A stretch of 40,851 nucleotides of DNA from contig JADCHE010000096.1 in assembly GCA_020248665.1 (NCBI GenBank), forward strand, positions 1-40,851, read 5' to 3'. How positions within the stretch are numbered: the stretch's first letter is position 1; every line of letters begins with the position of its first letter. Source of the stretch: Burkholderiales bacterium (GTDB lineage Bacteria > Pseudomonadota > Gammaproteobacteria > Burkholderiales > Burkholderiaceae_E). Of this stretch, positions 1-8,669 are shown piece after piece. Under the pieces are notes generated by a model. That model made no database searches, was not told where the DNA came from, and saw only the letters and a list, made by a program, of their open reading frames with translations. The position numbers and the translations under genes are program-made.

Positions 1-12
1 CTCTTCCGATCT
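1..12. other. Sequencing-adapter remnant at contig end
   Basis: The first 12 bases, CTCTTCCGATCT, are identical to the common 3' end of the Illumina TruSeq read 1 and read 2 adapters. It lies exactly at the edge of the window, as expected for untrimmed adapter left at a contig end. Genomic sequence most likely begins at base 13. A chance 12-base match exactly at the terminus is very unlikely. Confidence 0.9.
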
Positions 13-57
13 GACTGCGCCCGCACCGTCCGCTCCATCGCGCCGCGCGGCCGGCTC

Positions 58-1266
58 GTGCTCGCCGCGCTCGCGGCCTGCGTCGCGCTCGCGGCCTGCG
101 GCGAGCGCGGCGCGGGCGCGCAGCCACCCGGTGGCGCGCCGGCGAAGGGCGGTCCCGGCGGGCCCGCCGGCGCGGGCGGGCCGCCGTCCGCGATGCCGGT
201 CACCGCGATCGAGGCGAAGCCGCAGCGCGTCCCGCTCACGATCGAAGCGGTCGCCCAGACCGAGGGCTCGCGCGAGGTCGAGGTGCGCGCGCGGGTCACC
301 GGCGTGCTGCAGAGGCAGAGCTTCGCCGAGGGCGAGGTGGTCAAGGCGGGCACGCCGATGTTCCGCATCGACCCGGCGCCGTTCGAGATCGCGCTCGACC
401 AGGCGCGCGCCGCGGTCGCGCAGGAGACCGTCAACCTCGAGCAGGCCCGGCGCGAGGCCGCGCGGACCGGTCCGCTCGCCGAGCAGCGCGCGATCAGCCA
501 GAAGGAAGCGGACGACGCCCGCTCCGCGGTGCGCCGCTTCGAGGCCTCGCTGCTCGCAGCGCAGGCGCGCGTGCGCGAGGCGCAGCTGAATCTCTCCTAC
601 ACCGTCGTCACCGCGCCGATCACCGGCCTCGCGGGCCGGCTCGAGCGCTCGGTGGGCAGCCTGGTGAACCCGACGACCGACAGCCTGCTGGTGAGGATGG
701 CGGTCACCGACCCGATCTGGGTGCGCTTCTCGCTGTCCGAGCCCGAGTGGCAGCGGCTGCGCGCGACGAGCGGCGAGACCACGGTCACGTTGGTGATGCC
801 CGACGGCAGCACCTACCCGGCCGAGGGGAAGCTGAACTTCCAGGGCACCTCGGTCGACGCGCGGCTCGGCACGGTGCAGATGCGCGCGGTGTTCGCGAAC
901 CCGAAGCTCGCGCTGCTGCCCGGGCAGTTCGTCCGCGCGCGCGTGAAGCTCGGGGAGCAGGACGCGTTCGTCGTGCCGCAGGCGGCGGTGATGACGTCCG
1001 AGCAGGGCCGCTTCGTGTGGGTGGTCGGCCCCGAGGGCACCGCCCAGCCGCGCCCGGTGCGCGCGGGCGCGTGGAGCGGCAGTGGCTGGGCGATCCAGGA
1101 AGGCCTCGCCGCGGGCGACCGGGTCATCGTCGACAACGTGATGAAGCTGCGCCCGGGCGCACCGGTCGCGGCGAGCGCGCCGGGTGCAGCGCCGCCCGGT
1201 GGCGCCCCCGCCGGCGGCGCGCCGGCCGGCAAGGGCGTGCCGAAGGCGGGCGGAGCGGCGTCGTGA
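58..1266 (+). CDS. RND efflux periplasmic adaptor (AcrA/MexA-like lipoprotein), 5' end incomplete
   Basis: Membrane fusion protein that joins an inner-membrane RND pump to an outer-membrane channel. After a lipobox (LAAC, Cys at residue 14 counted from the GTG at 58) and a Gly/Pro-rich linker come the usual barrel, lipoyl and helical-hairpin regions. The lipoyl halves are visible around VEVRARVTGVLQ and the later TVVTAPITGLAGR; the C-terminal part has FVVPQAAVMTSEQGR. The frame stays open back to the contig edge and the codons before 58 encode arginines suited to a signal-peptide n-region. The GTG at 58 alone would give a signal peptide with no positive charge, so the true start is probably upstream and lost. 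It overlaps the pump gene by 4 bases (GTGA), showing translational coupling. The C-terminus is a Gly/Ala/Pro-rich tail. Confidence 0.93.
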   Translation: MLAALAACVALAACGERGAGAQPPGGAPAKGGPGGPAGAGGPPSAMPVTAIEAKPQRVPLTIEAVAQTEGSREVEVRARVTGVLQRQSFAEGEVVKAGTPMFRIDPAPFEIALDQARAAVAQETVNLEQARREAARTGPLAEQRAISQKEADDARSAVRRFEASLLAAQARVREAQLNLSYTVVTAPITGLAGRLERSVGSLVNPTTDSLLVRMAVTDPIWVRFSLSEPEWQRLRATSGETTVTLVMPDGSTYPAEGKLNFQGTSVDARLGTVQMRAVFANPKLALLPGQFVRARVKLGEQDAFVVPQAAVMTSEQGRFVWVVGPEGTAQPRPVRAGAWSGSGWAIQEGLAAGDRVIVDNVMKLRPGAPVAASAPGAAPPGGAPAGGAPAGKGVPKAGGAAS

Positions 1267-4200
1267 AGGGCGTCCCGCTCTCGCGCTTCTTCATCGAGCG
1301 GCCGATCTTCTCGGCCGTGCTGTCGATCATCATCGTGCTGTCGGGCCTGGTCTCGGCGCTGATCCTGCCCGTCGCGCAGTACCCCGAGATCGCGCCGCCG
1401 ACCGTCACGGTCACCGCGACCTTCCCCGGCGCGTCGGCCGAGACGCTCGCGCGCACCGTCGCCGCACCGATCGAGGAGCAGCTCTCCGGCATCGAGGGCA
1501 TGCTGTACTTCAACTCCTCGTCGTCGTCGAACGGCACGGTGACGATCACCGCGACCTTCGAGGTCGGCACCGACACCGACAAGGCGACCTTCAACATCAA
1601 CAACCGCGTGCAGCTCGCCACGCCGCGGCTGCCCGACGAGGTCCGCCGCAACGGCGTCATCGTCGCGAAGCGCTCGCAGAACTTCCTGCTGGTGATCGCG
1701 ATGAACTCGCCGAACAGCACGAAGGACACGCTGTTCCTGTCGAACTACGCGACGCTCAACGTCATCGACGACATCAAGCGGATCCGCGGCGTCGCCGACG
1801 TGATCAACTTCAGCGCGCGCGACTACGCGATGCGGATCTGGCTGCGGCCCGACCGGATGGCGCAGCTCGGCGTCACCACCGCCGACATCTCGCAGGCGAT
1901 CGCCGCGCAGAACGCGCAGTTCGCCGCCGGCAAGATCGGCGCCGAGCCCGCCCCGCCCGGCCAGCAGCTGAACTACACCGTCACCGCGCGCGGCCGGCTG
2001 GTCGAGCCGGAGCAGTTCGGCGAGATCGTGCTGCGCTCGGGCGGCGGCAGCGGCGTGCTGCGGCTCAGGGACGTGGCGCGTATCGAGCTCGGCGCGCAGA
2101 GCTACGACGCGACCAGCTTCGTCAACGGCAAGCCGTCGATCGCGCTCGGCGTGTTCCTGCAGTCGGGCGCGAACGCGCTCGACGTGGCCGCCGCGGTCAA
2201 GGCGAAGATGGCGCAACTGAAGAAGGAGCGCTTTCCCGACGACGTCGACTACCTCACCCCGTACGACACGACGCGCTTCGTGTCGGCGTCGATCCGCGAG
2301 GTGCTGCACACGATCCTCGAGGCGGCGGCGATCGTCGTCATCGTGGTGTTCGTCTTCCTGCAGACCTGGCGCGCGACGCTGATCCCGATGCTCGCGGTGC
2401 CGGTGTCGCTGATCGGCACCTTCGCGGGGCTGTGGCTGTTCGGCTTCTCGGTCAACACGCTGACGCTCTTCGCGATGGTGCTGGCGATCGGCATCGTCGT
2501 CGACGACGCGATCGTCGTGCTCGAGAACGTCGAGCGGCTGATGCGCGAGGAAGGCCTGAGCCCGGTCGAGGCCTCGATCGAGGCCATGCGCGAGGTGCAG
2601 GGCGCGGTGATCGGGATCGTGCTGGTGCTGTGCGCGGTGTTCGTGCCGGTCGCGTTCCTCGGCGGCATCGCGGGGCAGCTCTACCGGCAGTTCGCGGTCA
2701 CCGTCGCGATCGCGGTGGTGCTGTCGGGCGTCGTCGCGCTGACGCTGACGCCGGCGCTGTGCGCGATCCTGCTGAAGGTCCACGAGGAACGGCGCGGGGT
2801 GATGGGCGCGTTCTTCCGCGCCTTCGATCGCGGCTTCGGCTTCGTCACGCGGAGCTACCTCGGCGCGGTGCACCTGGGGCTGCGCCACCGCGCGATCGCG
2901 GTGCTGCTGTTCCTCGCGATGGTCGGCGGCACGGTCTACCTGCTGATGCGCGTGCCGGGCAGCTTCGTGCCGCCCGAGGACCAGGGCTACATCATCGCCG
3001 CGGCGCAGCTGCCCGACGGCGCGACGCTCGAGCGCACCGCGCGCACGACCGAGACGCTTCGGCAGGCGGTCGCGAAGAACCCGGCGATCGAGGCGTTCTT
3101 CGCGATCAACGGCTTCGACCTGATCGGCGGCGGCAACAAGTCGAACGCCGCGACGATGTTCCTCCCCATGGTGCCCTGGGACCAGCGCACCCAGACCTCA
3201 CCGCAGCTCGCCCAGCAGGTGATGGGCGCGGGCTTCGCGCTGCGCGACGGGATCGCCTTCGCGTTCGTGCCGCCGGCGATCCAGGGCCTCGGGCAGGCGG
3301 GCGGCTACGAGGTCTACGTGCAGGGTCGCCTCGATGCCGACCCGCAGCGGCTCGCGCAGGTCACGCAGCGGTTCATCGCTGCGCTGGAGGCCCATCCAGC
3401 GCTCGCCGGCAACCGCACCTTCTTCCGGCCCACGGTGCCTCAGCTGCGCGTCGAGGTGGACCGCGAGAAGGCGCTCGCGCTCGGCGTCAGCCAGGCAGAG
3501 GTGTTCCAGACGCTGCAGGCGCAGATGGGCTCGCTCTACGTCAACGACTTCAACCGCTCGGGCCGCACCTACCGCGTGATGATCCAGGCGGACGCCCCCT
3601 ACCGCGCGAACCCCGAGGACCTCGGCACGCCGTTCGTGCGCTCGACGACCACCGGCGCGATGATCCCGCTCAAGTCGCTGATCACCGTCTCGAACATCAT
3701 CGGGCCCGAGCAGATCGAGCGCTACAACGGCTACATCGCCGCGAAGGTGCTCGGCGGCGCGAGGCCCGGCTTCTCTTCGGGCGAGGCGATCGCCGCGGTC
3801 GAGCAGGTCGCGCGCGACGTGCTGCCGCCGGGCTACAGCGCCGAGTGGACCGGCCAGGCGTTCCAGGAGAAGCGCACCGGGCGCGCGTCGATCTTCGCGT
3901 TCAGCTTCGCGATCGTGATGGTCTACCTGATCCTGTCGGCGCTCTACGAGCGCTGGGGCGTTCCGCTGTCGGTGATCCTGGCGGTGCCGTTCGCGCTCGC
4001 GGGCGCGCTCGGCGCCGTGCTGCTGCGCCAGATGAACAACGACATCTACTTCCAGATCGGGCTGGTGGTGCTGATCGGCCTGGCCGCGAAGAACGCGATC
4101 CTGATCGCGGAGTTCGCGATGCAGGGCATGCAGCAGGGCAGGACCGCGGCCGAGGCGGCGGCCGAGGCGGCGCGGCTGCGGTTCCGGCCCATCGTGATGA

Positions 4201-4439
4201 CCTCGCTCGCTTTCGTGCTCGGCGTCGTGCCGCTGGTGTTCGCGACCGGCGCGGGCGCCGCCGCGCGCCAGTCGATGGGCACCGGCGTGTTCGGCGGCAT
4301 GATCGTCGCGACCTTCGTCGCGCCGATCTTCGTGCCGCTGTTCTACTCGCTGCTCGCGCGCAAGCCGCGGCCCTCGCACGAGCACCCGGACGAGGGGCGC
4401 CGCGCCCGGCCGCCGGGCGTCGCCGAGGGGGAGGTGTGA
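1263..4439 (+). CDS. RND multidrug efflux pump, HAE-1 family (AcrB/MexB-like)
   Basis: Proton-driven inner-membrane drug exporter of 1058 residues, close to the usual length of about 1040-1050. It starts with the family signature SRFFIERPIFSAVLS. The two adjacent aspartates of transmembrane helix 4 needed for proton relay are at about residues 414-415 (GIVVDDAIVVLENVERLM). Two sets of transmembrane helices flank large periplasmic porter and docking loops, and the C-terminal helix 10-12 region has LIGLAAKNAILIAEFA. The GTG start overlaps the stop of the adaptor gene (GTGA), and the stop overlaps the outer-membrane channel gene (TGATG). The three genes form one complete tripartite efflux operon. 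Its regulator must lie outside the window or elsewhere, because the contig ends upstream. Substrate cannot be read from the sequence. Confidence 0.97.
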   Translation: MKGVPLSRFFIERPIFSAVLSIIIVLSGLVSALILPVAQYPEIAPPTVTVTATFPGASAETLARTVAAPIEEQLSGIEGMLYFNSSSSSNGTVTITATFEVGTDTDKATFNINNRVQLATPRLPDEVRRNGVIVAKRSQNFLLVIAMNSPNSTKDTLFLSNYATLNVIDDIKRIRGVADVINFSARDYAMRIWLRPDRMAQLGVTTADISQAIAAQNAQFAAGKIGAEPAPPGQQLNYTVTARGRLVEPEQFGEIVLRSGGGSGVLRLRDVARIELGAQSYDATSFVNGKPSIALGVFLQSGANALDVAAAVKAKMAQLKKERFPDDVDYLTPYDTTRFVSASIREVLHTILEAAAIVVIVVFVFLQTWRATLIPMLAVPVSLIGTFAGLWLFGFSVNTLTLFAMVLAIGIVVDDAIVVLENVERLMREEGLSPVEASIEAMREVQGAVIGIVLVLCAVFVPVAFLGGIAGQLYRQFAVTVAIAVVLSGVVALTLTPALCAILLKVHEERRGVMGAFFRAFDRGFGFVTRSYLGAVHLGLRHRAIAVLLFLAMVGGTVYLLMRVPGSFVPPEDQGYIIAAAQLPDGATLERTARTTETLRQAVAKNPAIEAFFAINGFDLIGGGNKSNAATMFLPMVPWDQRTQTSPQLAQQVMGAGFALRDGIAFAFVPPAIQGLGQAGGYEVYVQGRLDADPQRLAQVTQRFIAALEAHPALAGNRTFFRPTVPQLRVEVDREKALALGVSQAEVFQTLQAQMGSLYVNDFNRSGRTYRVMIQADAPYRANPEDLGTPFVRSTTTGAMIPLKSLITVSNIIGPEQIERYNGYIAAKVLGGARPGFSSGEAIAAVEQVARDVLPPGYSAEWTGQAFQEKRTGRASIFAFSFAIVMVYLILSALYERWGVPLSVILAVPFALAGALGAVLLRQMNNDIYFQIGLVVLIGLAAKNAILIAEFAMQGMQQGRTAAEAAAEAARLRFRPIVMTSLAFVLGVVPLVFATGAGAAARQSMGTGVFGGMIVATFVAPIFVPLFYSLLARKPRPSHEHPDEGRRARPPGVAEGEV

Positions 4440-5866
4440 TGAGACCCGTCGGCACGCTCGCCCCGGCCGCGCTGCTCGCGGCCGCCCTCGCCGGCTGCGC
4501 CGCGGTCGGCCCCGACTACCGCCGGCCCGAGGTCGTGCTTCCGGCCGCCTTCTCCGCCGAGACGGCGCAACCCGCGGCCGCGGTGCAGCCGCGCTGGTGG
4601 ACGCTCTACGGCGACCCGGTCCTGATGAAGCTGGTCGACGACGCGCTGGTGCGCAACGCCGACGTCCGCGCGGCCGCCGCGCGCGTCGACGAGACCGAGG
4701 CGGTGCTCGCCCAGGCGCGCGCCGCGATGTTCCCGCAGATCGACCTGCAGGGCGCCTCGACCCGGTCGCGCGCGAGCACGGTCGGAGCGATTCCGCTGCC
4801 CGCGACCGCGCCGGTGCTGCAGAGCGCGAACCGGCTGGTGCTGTCGACGAGCTTCGAGCTCGACTTCTGGGGCCGGCTGCGCCGTGCCGACGAGGCCGCG
4901 CGCGCGCAGGCGCTCGGCAGCCGCTACGCCGAGGGCGTGGTGGGCCTCGCGCTCGCGGGCGCGACCGCGCAGGCGTACTTCGCGCTGCGCTCGCTCGACG
5001 CGCAGGCCGCGTCGGTGCGCGGTACGGTCAAGGCGCGCGAGGACTCGCTCGACCTGACGCGGCGTCGCGCCGCGGGCGGCATCGCTTCCGACCTCGACGT
5101 CCAGCAGGCGACGGCGTCGCTCGCCGACGCACGCGTGCAGCTGCGCGAGCTGCAGCGCCAGCGCGCGCTGGTCGATCACCAGCTGGCGGTGCTGACCGGC
5201 GCGCCCGGCGCCACGGTGCCCGTCGGCGACCTCGCCGCGCTGCCGGTGCCGCCGGTGCCGCCGGCCGGGCTGCCCTCGACGCTGCTCGAGCGGCGCCCCG
5301 ACATCCGGCAGGCGGAGGCCTCGCTCGCGAGCGCGACCGCGCTGATCGGCGTCACCAAGGCGCAGGAGTACCCGACCTTCTCGCTCACCGGCTTCCTCGG
5401 CGGCCAGGCCGCGGCGCTCGAGAACATCGCGAGCGGCGGCGGGCGCGTCTGGTCGATCGGCGGCTCGGTCGTCTGGCCGATCGTCGACGCCGGCCGCTAC
5501 CGGGCCCGCACGCGCGAGGCCGAGGCGCGCGCCGAGCAGGCCGCGGCGGCGTACGAGAAGACCGTGCAGGTCGCGTGGCGCGAGGTGGCCGACGCGCTCG
5601 ACACGCTGCGCGCGGCGGCCGAATCGGAGGCCGACGTCGAGGCGCGGCTGAAGGCCGCCCGCGAGGCGCTCAGGGTCACGCAGATCCGCTACGAGGCCGG
5701 CTACTCGGCCTACCTCGAGGTGCTCGACGCGCAGCGCACGCTGAACGCCGCCGAGCTCGCGGCCATCCAGAACCGCCAGGCGCGGCTGTCGGCGAGCGTG
5801 GACGTGATGAAGTCGCTGGGCGGCGGCTGGCAGCCGCCGGCGGAGCTGGGTGCGAACACGCGCTGA
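4439..5866 (+). CDS. Outer-membrane efflux lipoprotein (OprM/NodT family)
   Basis: Outer-membrane channel of the tripartite pump, 475 residues. The N-terminus is a lipoprotein signal with the lipobox LAGC (Cys20) followed by AAVGPDYRRP, a hallmark of OprM-type proteins. Two TolC-like repeats follow, with coiled alpha-helical stretches (for example residues 65-100 and 330-450) and the motif SFELDFWGRLRRADEAARAQ. The C-terminus has the typical RYEAGYSAYLEVLDAQRTL. The ATG overlaps the stop of the pump gene, and a purine-rich GAGGGGGAGG lies just upstream as ribosome binding site. It is the last gene of the operon; a GC-rich hairpin (5887-5900) follows the stop. Confidence 0.95.
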   Translation: MRPVGTLAPAALLAAALAGCAAVGPDYRRPEVVLPAAFSAETAQPAAAVQPRWWTLYGDPVLMKLVDDALVRNADVRAAAARVDETEAVLAQARAAMFPQIDLQGASTRSRASTVGAIPLPATAPVLQSANRLVLSTSFELDFWGRLRRADEAARAQALGSRYAEGVVGLALAGATAQAYFALRSLDAQAASVRGTVKAREDSLDLTRRRAAGGIASDLDVQQATASLADARVQLRELQRQRALVDHQLAVLTGAPGATVPVGDLAALPVPPVPPAGLPSTLLERRPDIRQAEASLASATALIGVTKAQEYPTFSLTGFLGGQAAALENIASGGGRVWSIGGSVVWPIVDAGRYRARTREAEARAEQAAAAYEKTVQVAWREVADALDTLRAAAESEADVEARLKAAREALRVTQIRYEAGYSAYLEVLDAQRTLNAAELAAIQNRQARLSASVDVMKSLGGGWQPPAELGANTR

Positions 5867-5901
5867 GGCGCGTGGGCACGGCCCGGGCGGCGTGCGCCGC
5901 G

Positions 5902-5988
5902 TCAGCGGATCAGCCCGACGAGCATCTCGATCATCGCCTGCACGGCGGTGAGGAGGTCGTCGTCGAGCACGAGCAGGAATCCTTCCAT
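5902..5988 (-). CDS. Possible small protein (28 aa), unrecognised
   Basis: Reading on the minus strand from an ATG at 5988, a 28-residue peptide begins MEGFLLVLDDDLLTAV and ends in IEMLVGLIR. Nearly every codon ends in G or C, as in the real genes of this window, and the peptide looks like an amphipathic helix with acidic residues in the middle. The frame stays open upstream to about 6219, so this could be the C-terminal part of a longer protein, but the upstream residues look like random Arg/Pro/Gly-rich sequence. No clear ribosome binding site precedes the ATG. I do not recognise a family. It may be a chance frame. Confidence 0.28.
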   Translation of the reverse strand: MEGFLLVLDDDLLTAVQAMIEMLVGLIR

Positions 5989-6199
5989 GTCGGCGGGGTC
6001 CGGCGGGCCGGCCACCTCGGGTGCGGGCGATCGGCGCCGACCGGAAGGATCGTTGTGCGACCGCAGCATCCTGGCGCGCCCCCCCCCCCGGACCCGTGCG
6101 CGGACCGAACGGCCGGCGGGGGCCCGGGACCGAGGAACGGCGCCGGGCCCGCGGCCACGCTGCGCCGCGCGGTCCGTTCCGAGCCGTCCCCTCGGGCGT

Positions 6200-6229
6200 T
6201 TGCCGCGGCGCGGCGACACCGGCTAGCAT
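6200..6229 (+). promoter_or_regulatory. Candidate sigma70 promoter of the ABC importer operon
   Basis: TTGCCG at 6200-6205 and TAGCAT at 6224-6229 are separated by 18 bases, each matching four of six consensus positions. This would start transcription near 6236 and give a leader of about 50 bases before the ATG at 6287. Confidence 0.4.
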
Positions 6230-6286
6230 GCCGGCCACGACGCGGGTGCCGAACGGGCCCGCGCGACACCGAGGAGACGCACCCCG

Positions 6287-7084
6287 ATGTTCGCAGGCGG
6301 GCCGAGACACGGCCTGGCGGGTCGCGCGCGCGCGGCGCTCACGTTCGTGCTGCCACTGGCCGGGCTGGTCGTGCTGTGGGCGCTCGTCGTCCGGGCGTTC
6401 GACGTCGACCCGCGCGTCTTCCCCGGCGTCGGCGCGGTCGTGCAGGCCGGCGCCGAGGCGCTGGCCGACGGCACGCTGGTCGCGCACGTCGCGGCGAGCC
6501 TCGGACGCGTCGCCGCCGGCACCGCGATCGCGCTCGCGATCGGCATCCCCCTCGGCGTCGCGATGGGCACCGTGCCCTCGGTCGCCGCGTTCTTCACGCC
6601 GCTCGTGCGCTTCTTCTCGGTGCTCGCGGGCATCGCGTGGATCCCGATCGCGACGCTGTGGTTCGGCTACGGCTTCGGCGCGATCACCTTCGTGATCTTC
6701 AACGCGGTGTTCTTCGTGGTCGCCTACAACACGCTGCTCGGGGTCTCCAGCATCCCGATGGCCGTGCGGCACGCGGCCGCATCGCTCGGCGCCGGCCGCT
6801 CGGCGATGCTGACGGAGGTGCTGCTGCCCGGCGCGCTGCCCAACATCGTCACCGGCGTGCGCACCGGCCTCGGCTTCGCGTGGCGGGGGCTGATCGCGGC
6901 CGAGATGATCGCGACCAATGTCGGGCTCGGCTACATGCTGTTCGCCGCGCGCGACTTCTACAAGACCGAGGTCATCGTGCTCGGCATGGTGGTGATCGGC
7001 GTGCTGTGGCTCGCGCTCGACCGGCTGCTGCTGGCGCCGCTCGAGCGGCTCACCAGCGAGCGCTGGGGGATGGTGAGGGCGTGA
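6287..7084 (+). CDS. ABC transporter permease 1 (SsuC/TauC/NrtB type)
   Basis: Inner-membrane channel subunit of an importer, 265 residues with about six transmembrane helices of the BPD_transp_1 fold. The cytoplasmic EAA loop that contacts the ATPase is visible as AAASLGAGRSAMLTEVLLPGALP, followed by NIVTGVRTGLGFAWRGLIAAEM. This pattern is typical of importers of nitrate, sulfonate, taurine, or thiamine precursors. The ATG at 6287 is preceded by GAGGAG. The stop overlaps the GTG of a second, related permease. The two permeases probably form a heterodimer. The substrate is not determined by sequence. Confidence 0.93.
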   Translation: MFAGGPRHGLAGRARAALTFVLPLAGLVVLWALVVRAFDVDPRVFPGVGAVVQAGAEALADGTLVAHVAASLGRVAAGTAIALAIGIPLGVAMGTVPSVAAFFTPLVRFFSVLAGIAWIPIATLWFGYGFGAITFVIFNAVFFVVAYNTLLGVSSIPMAVRHAAASLGAGRSAMLTEVLLPGALPNIVTGVRTGLGFAWRGLIAAEMIATNVGLGYMLFAARDFYKTEVIVLGMVVIGVLWLALDRLLLAPLERLTSERWGMVRA

Positions 7085-7914
7085 CGAGCGCCGCCGTGCC
7101 CGCGCCCACCGCGTGGCAGCGCGTGCAGCGCGCATGGGTCCGCGCGACCACCGCGTGGCCCGCGCTACGCTCGATCCTGCCGTTCGTGCCGCTGGTGGCC
7201 GCGTGGTGGATCACGTCCGCGCTCGAGGTCTTCCCGAAGGCGTTCTTCCCGGGCCCGGTCGAGGTCGCGAAGAGCTTCGTCGAGCTGGTGCGCAAGGGGA
7301 TCCTGCCCGAGTACCTCGCCGACAGCGTGGGCCGCCTCGCGGTCGGCGCCGCGGTCGGCATCGCGATCGCGATCCCGCTCGGCGTGCTGATCGGCACCAG
7401 CCGTCGCGCGCATGCGGTGCTGTGGCCGGTGCTGCTGTTCTTCCAGGCGGTCGGCGACATCGCGTGGCTGCCGATCCTGCTGATCTGGTTCGGCTTCGGG
7501 CTCACGACGATGACCTTCGTGATCGTCTACACCGTGCTGTTCCCGGTCGTGCTGAACACCGTGCTCGGCATCCGCTCGGTACCTACCGACCTGGTGCGCG
7601 CGGCTCGCAGCCTAGGCGCCTCGCCGGCGCGCGTGATCTGGGAGGTGCTGCTGCCGGGGGCACTGCCGAACGTGATGACCGGGCTGCGCAACGGCCTTGG
7701 CTACGGCTGGCGCGCGCTGATCGCCGCAGAGATCATCGTCGGCACCAGCGGCATCGGCTTCCTGATGTTCGACGCTCGCCGCGCGGGCTCCGTCGTCGAG
7801 ATCATGCTCGGCATGGTGATCCTCGGCGCGCTCTGGTACGTGGTGGACGCCTGGGTGCTCGCGCCGATCGAGCGCGCGACCGGCCAGCGCTGGGGAATGG
7901 TGACGCGCACATGA
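7081..7914 (+). CDS. ABC transporter permease 2 (SsuC/TauC/NrtB type)
   Basis: Second permease of the same importer, 277 residues, clearly paralogous to the one upstream: both share the EAA-loop stretch EVLLPGALPN, then TGLRNGLGYGWRALIAAEII here against TGVRTGLGFAWRGLIAAEMI there. About six membrane helices. The GTG start at 7081 overlaps the stop of permease 1 (GTGA), and its own stop overlaps the ATPase start (ATGA), so the genes are translationally coupled. Having two different permeases suggests an asymmetric membrane channel; many members of this family use a homodimer encoded by one gene. The duplication is old, because the sequences differ at most positions outside the conserved core. 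Confidence 0.93.
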   Translation: MTSAAVPAPTAWQRVQRAWVRATTAWPALRSILPFVPLVAAWWITSALEVFPKAFFPGPVEVAKSFVELVRKGILPEYLADSVGRLAVGAAVGIAIAIPLGVLIGTSRRAHAVLWPVLLFFQAVGDIAWLPILLIWFGFGLTTMTFVIVYTVLFPVVLNTVLGIRSVPTDLVRAARSLGASPARVIWEVLLPGALPNVMTGLRNGLGYGWRALIAAEIIVGTSGIGFLMFDARRAGSVVEIMLGMVILGALWYVVDAWVLAPIERATGQRWGMVTRT

Positions 7915-8669
7915 AGTCGCTGACGCTCGAGGGCCTGTCGAAGACGTACTTCGACCCGTACAAGGGCACGCAGGTGACCGCGGTGCGCGACGTGTCGCTC
8001 TCGGTCGCGCCCGGCGAATTCGTCTCGGTGGTCGGCCCGTCCGGCTGCGGCAAGACCACGATCCTGAACATGATCGCCGGCTTCCTGCCGCACACCGGCG
8101 GACGCATCCTCGTCGACGGCACGCCGGTCGACGGCCCGGGGCGCGACCGGGGCGTGGTGTTCCAGTCGTTCGCACTGTTCCCGTGGAAGACGGTGCTCGA
8201 CAACGTCGGCTTCGGGCCGAAGATGCGCGGCGTGCCGCGCGACGAGCGCGACCGGATCGCGCGCGAGTACCTCGCGCTCGCCGGCCTGTCGCACGCGGCC
8301 GAGCGCTATCCGGCCGAGCTGTCGGGCGGCATGCAGCAGCGGGTCGGGGTCGTGCGCGCGCTCGCCAACGAGCCCGACGTGCTGCTGATGGACGAGCCCT
8401 TCGCGAGCGTCGACGCGCAGACCCGGCTGATGCTCCAGGAGGAGCTGACGCGGATCTGGCAGGAGCGGCGCACCACGGTGCTGTTCATCACCCACGACGT
8501 GCCCGAGGCGGTGTTCCTCGCCAACCGCGTCGTCGTGCTGTCGCAGGGGCGCGTGCTCGAGGAGATCGACGTGCCCCTGCCGCATCCGCGCAAGTGGGAC
8601 GCGCTCGTCGAGGACGACACCTTCAAGTCGCTGTCGGCGCGCGTGCTCGCGCGGGTGAGGTCGGCGTGA
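7911..8669 (+). CDS. ABC transporter ATP-binding protein (SsuB/TauB/NrtD type)
   Basis: ATPase that powers the importer, 252 residues. Walker A is GPSGCGKT (residues 42-49), the Q-loop glutamine is in VVFQSFALFPW (Q85), the signature is LSGGMQQR (138-145), Walker B is VLLMDEPF (157-164) and the switch histidine is in FITHD (H195). The segment FQSFALFPWKTVLDNV is typical of the nitrate/sulfonate/taurine importer family. The ATG overlaps the stop of permease 2, and the stop overlaps the GTG of the next gene. Confidence 0.96.
   Translation: MKSLTLEGLSKTYFDPYKGTQVTAVRDVSLSVAPGEFVSVVGPSGCGKTTILNMIAGFLPHTGGRILVDGTPVDGPGRDRGVVFQSFALFPWKTVLDNVGFGPKMRGVPRDERDRIAREYLALAGLSHAAERYPAELSGGMQQRVGVVRALANEPDVLLMDEPFASVDAQTRLMLQEELTRIWQERRTTVLFITHDVPEAVFLANRVVVLSQGRVLEEIDVPLPHPRKWDALVEDDTFKSLSARVLARVRSA

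Larger units (their letters stand above)
5867..6286. other. Long intergenic gap between efflux operon and ABC operon
   Basis: This 420-base stretch is the only gap above 300 bases. It holds, in order: a GC hairpin at 5887-5900 (arms GCGGCG and CGCCGC, no T run) that may end the efflux transcript; a possible tiny minus-strand gene (5902-5988); a run of 11 cytosines at 6079-6089; and a candidate promoter at 6200-6229 for the ABC operon. A ribosome binding site (GAGGAG, about 6271-6276) precedes the ATG at 6287. I see no RNA gene or repeat in the rest. Confidence 0.6.

Noticed and set aside
813..2888. Minus-strand open frame of almost 700 codons within the first RND operon
   Set aside because: Shadow frame; the His/Arg/Asp-rich product does not resemble a protein and the plus strand is clearly coding.
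4343..7135. Long minus-strand open frame across the OprM-like and permease genes
   Set aside because: It spans two unrelated plus-strand genes and an intergenic region and has low-complexity Arg/Ala/Gly composition.
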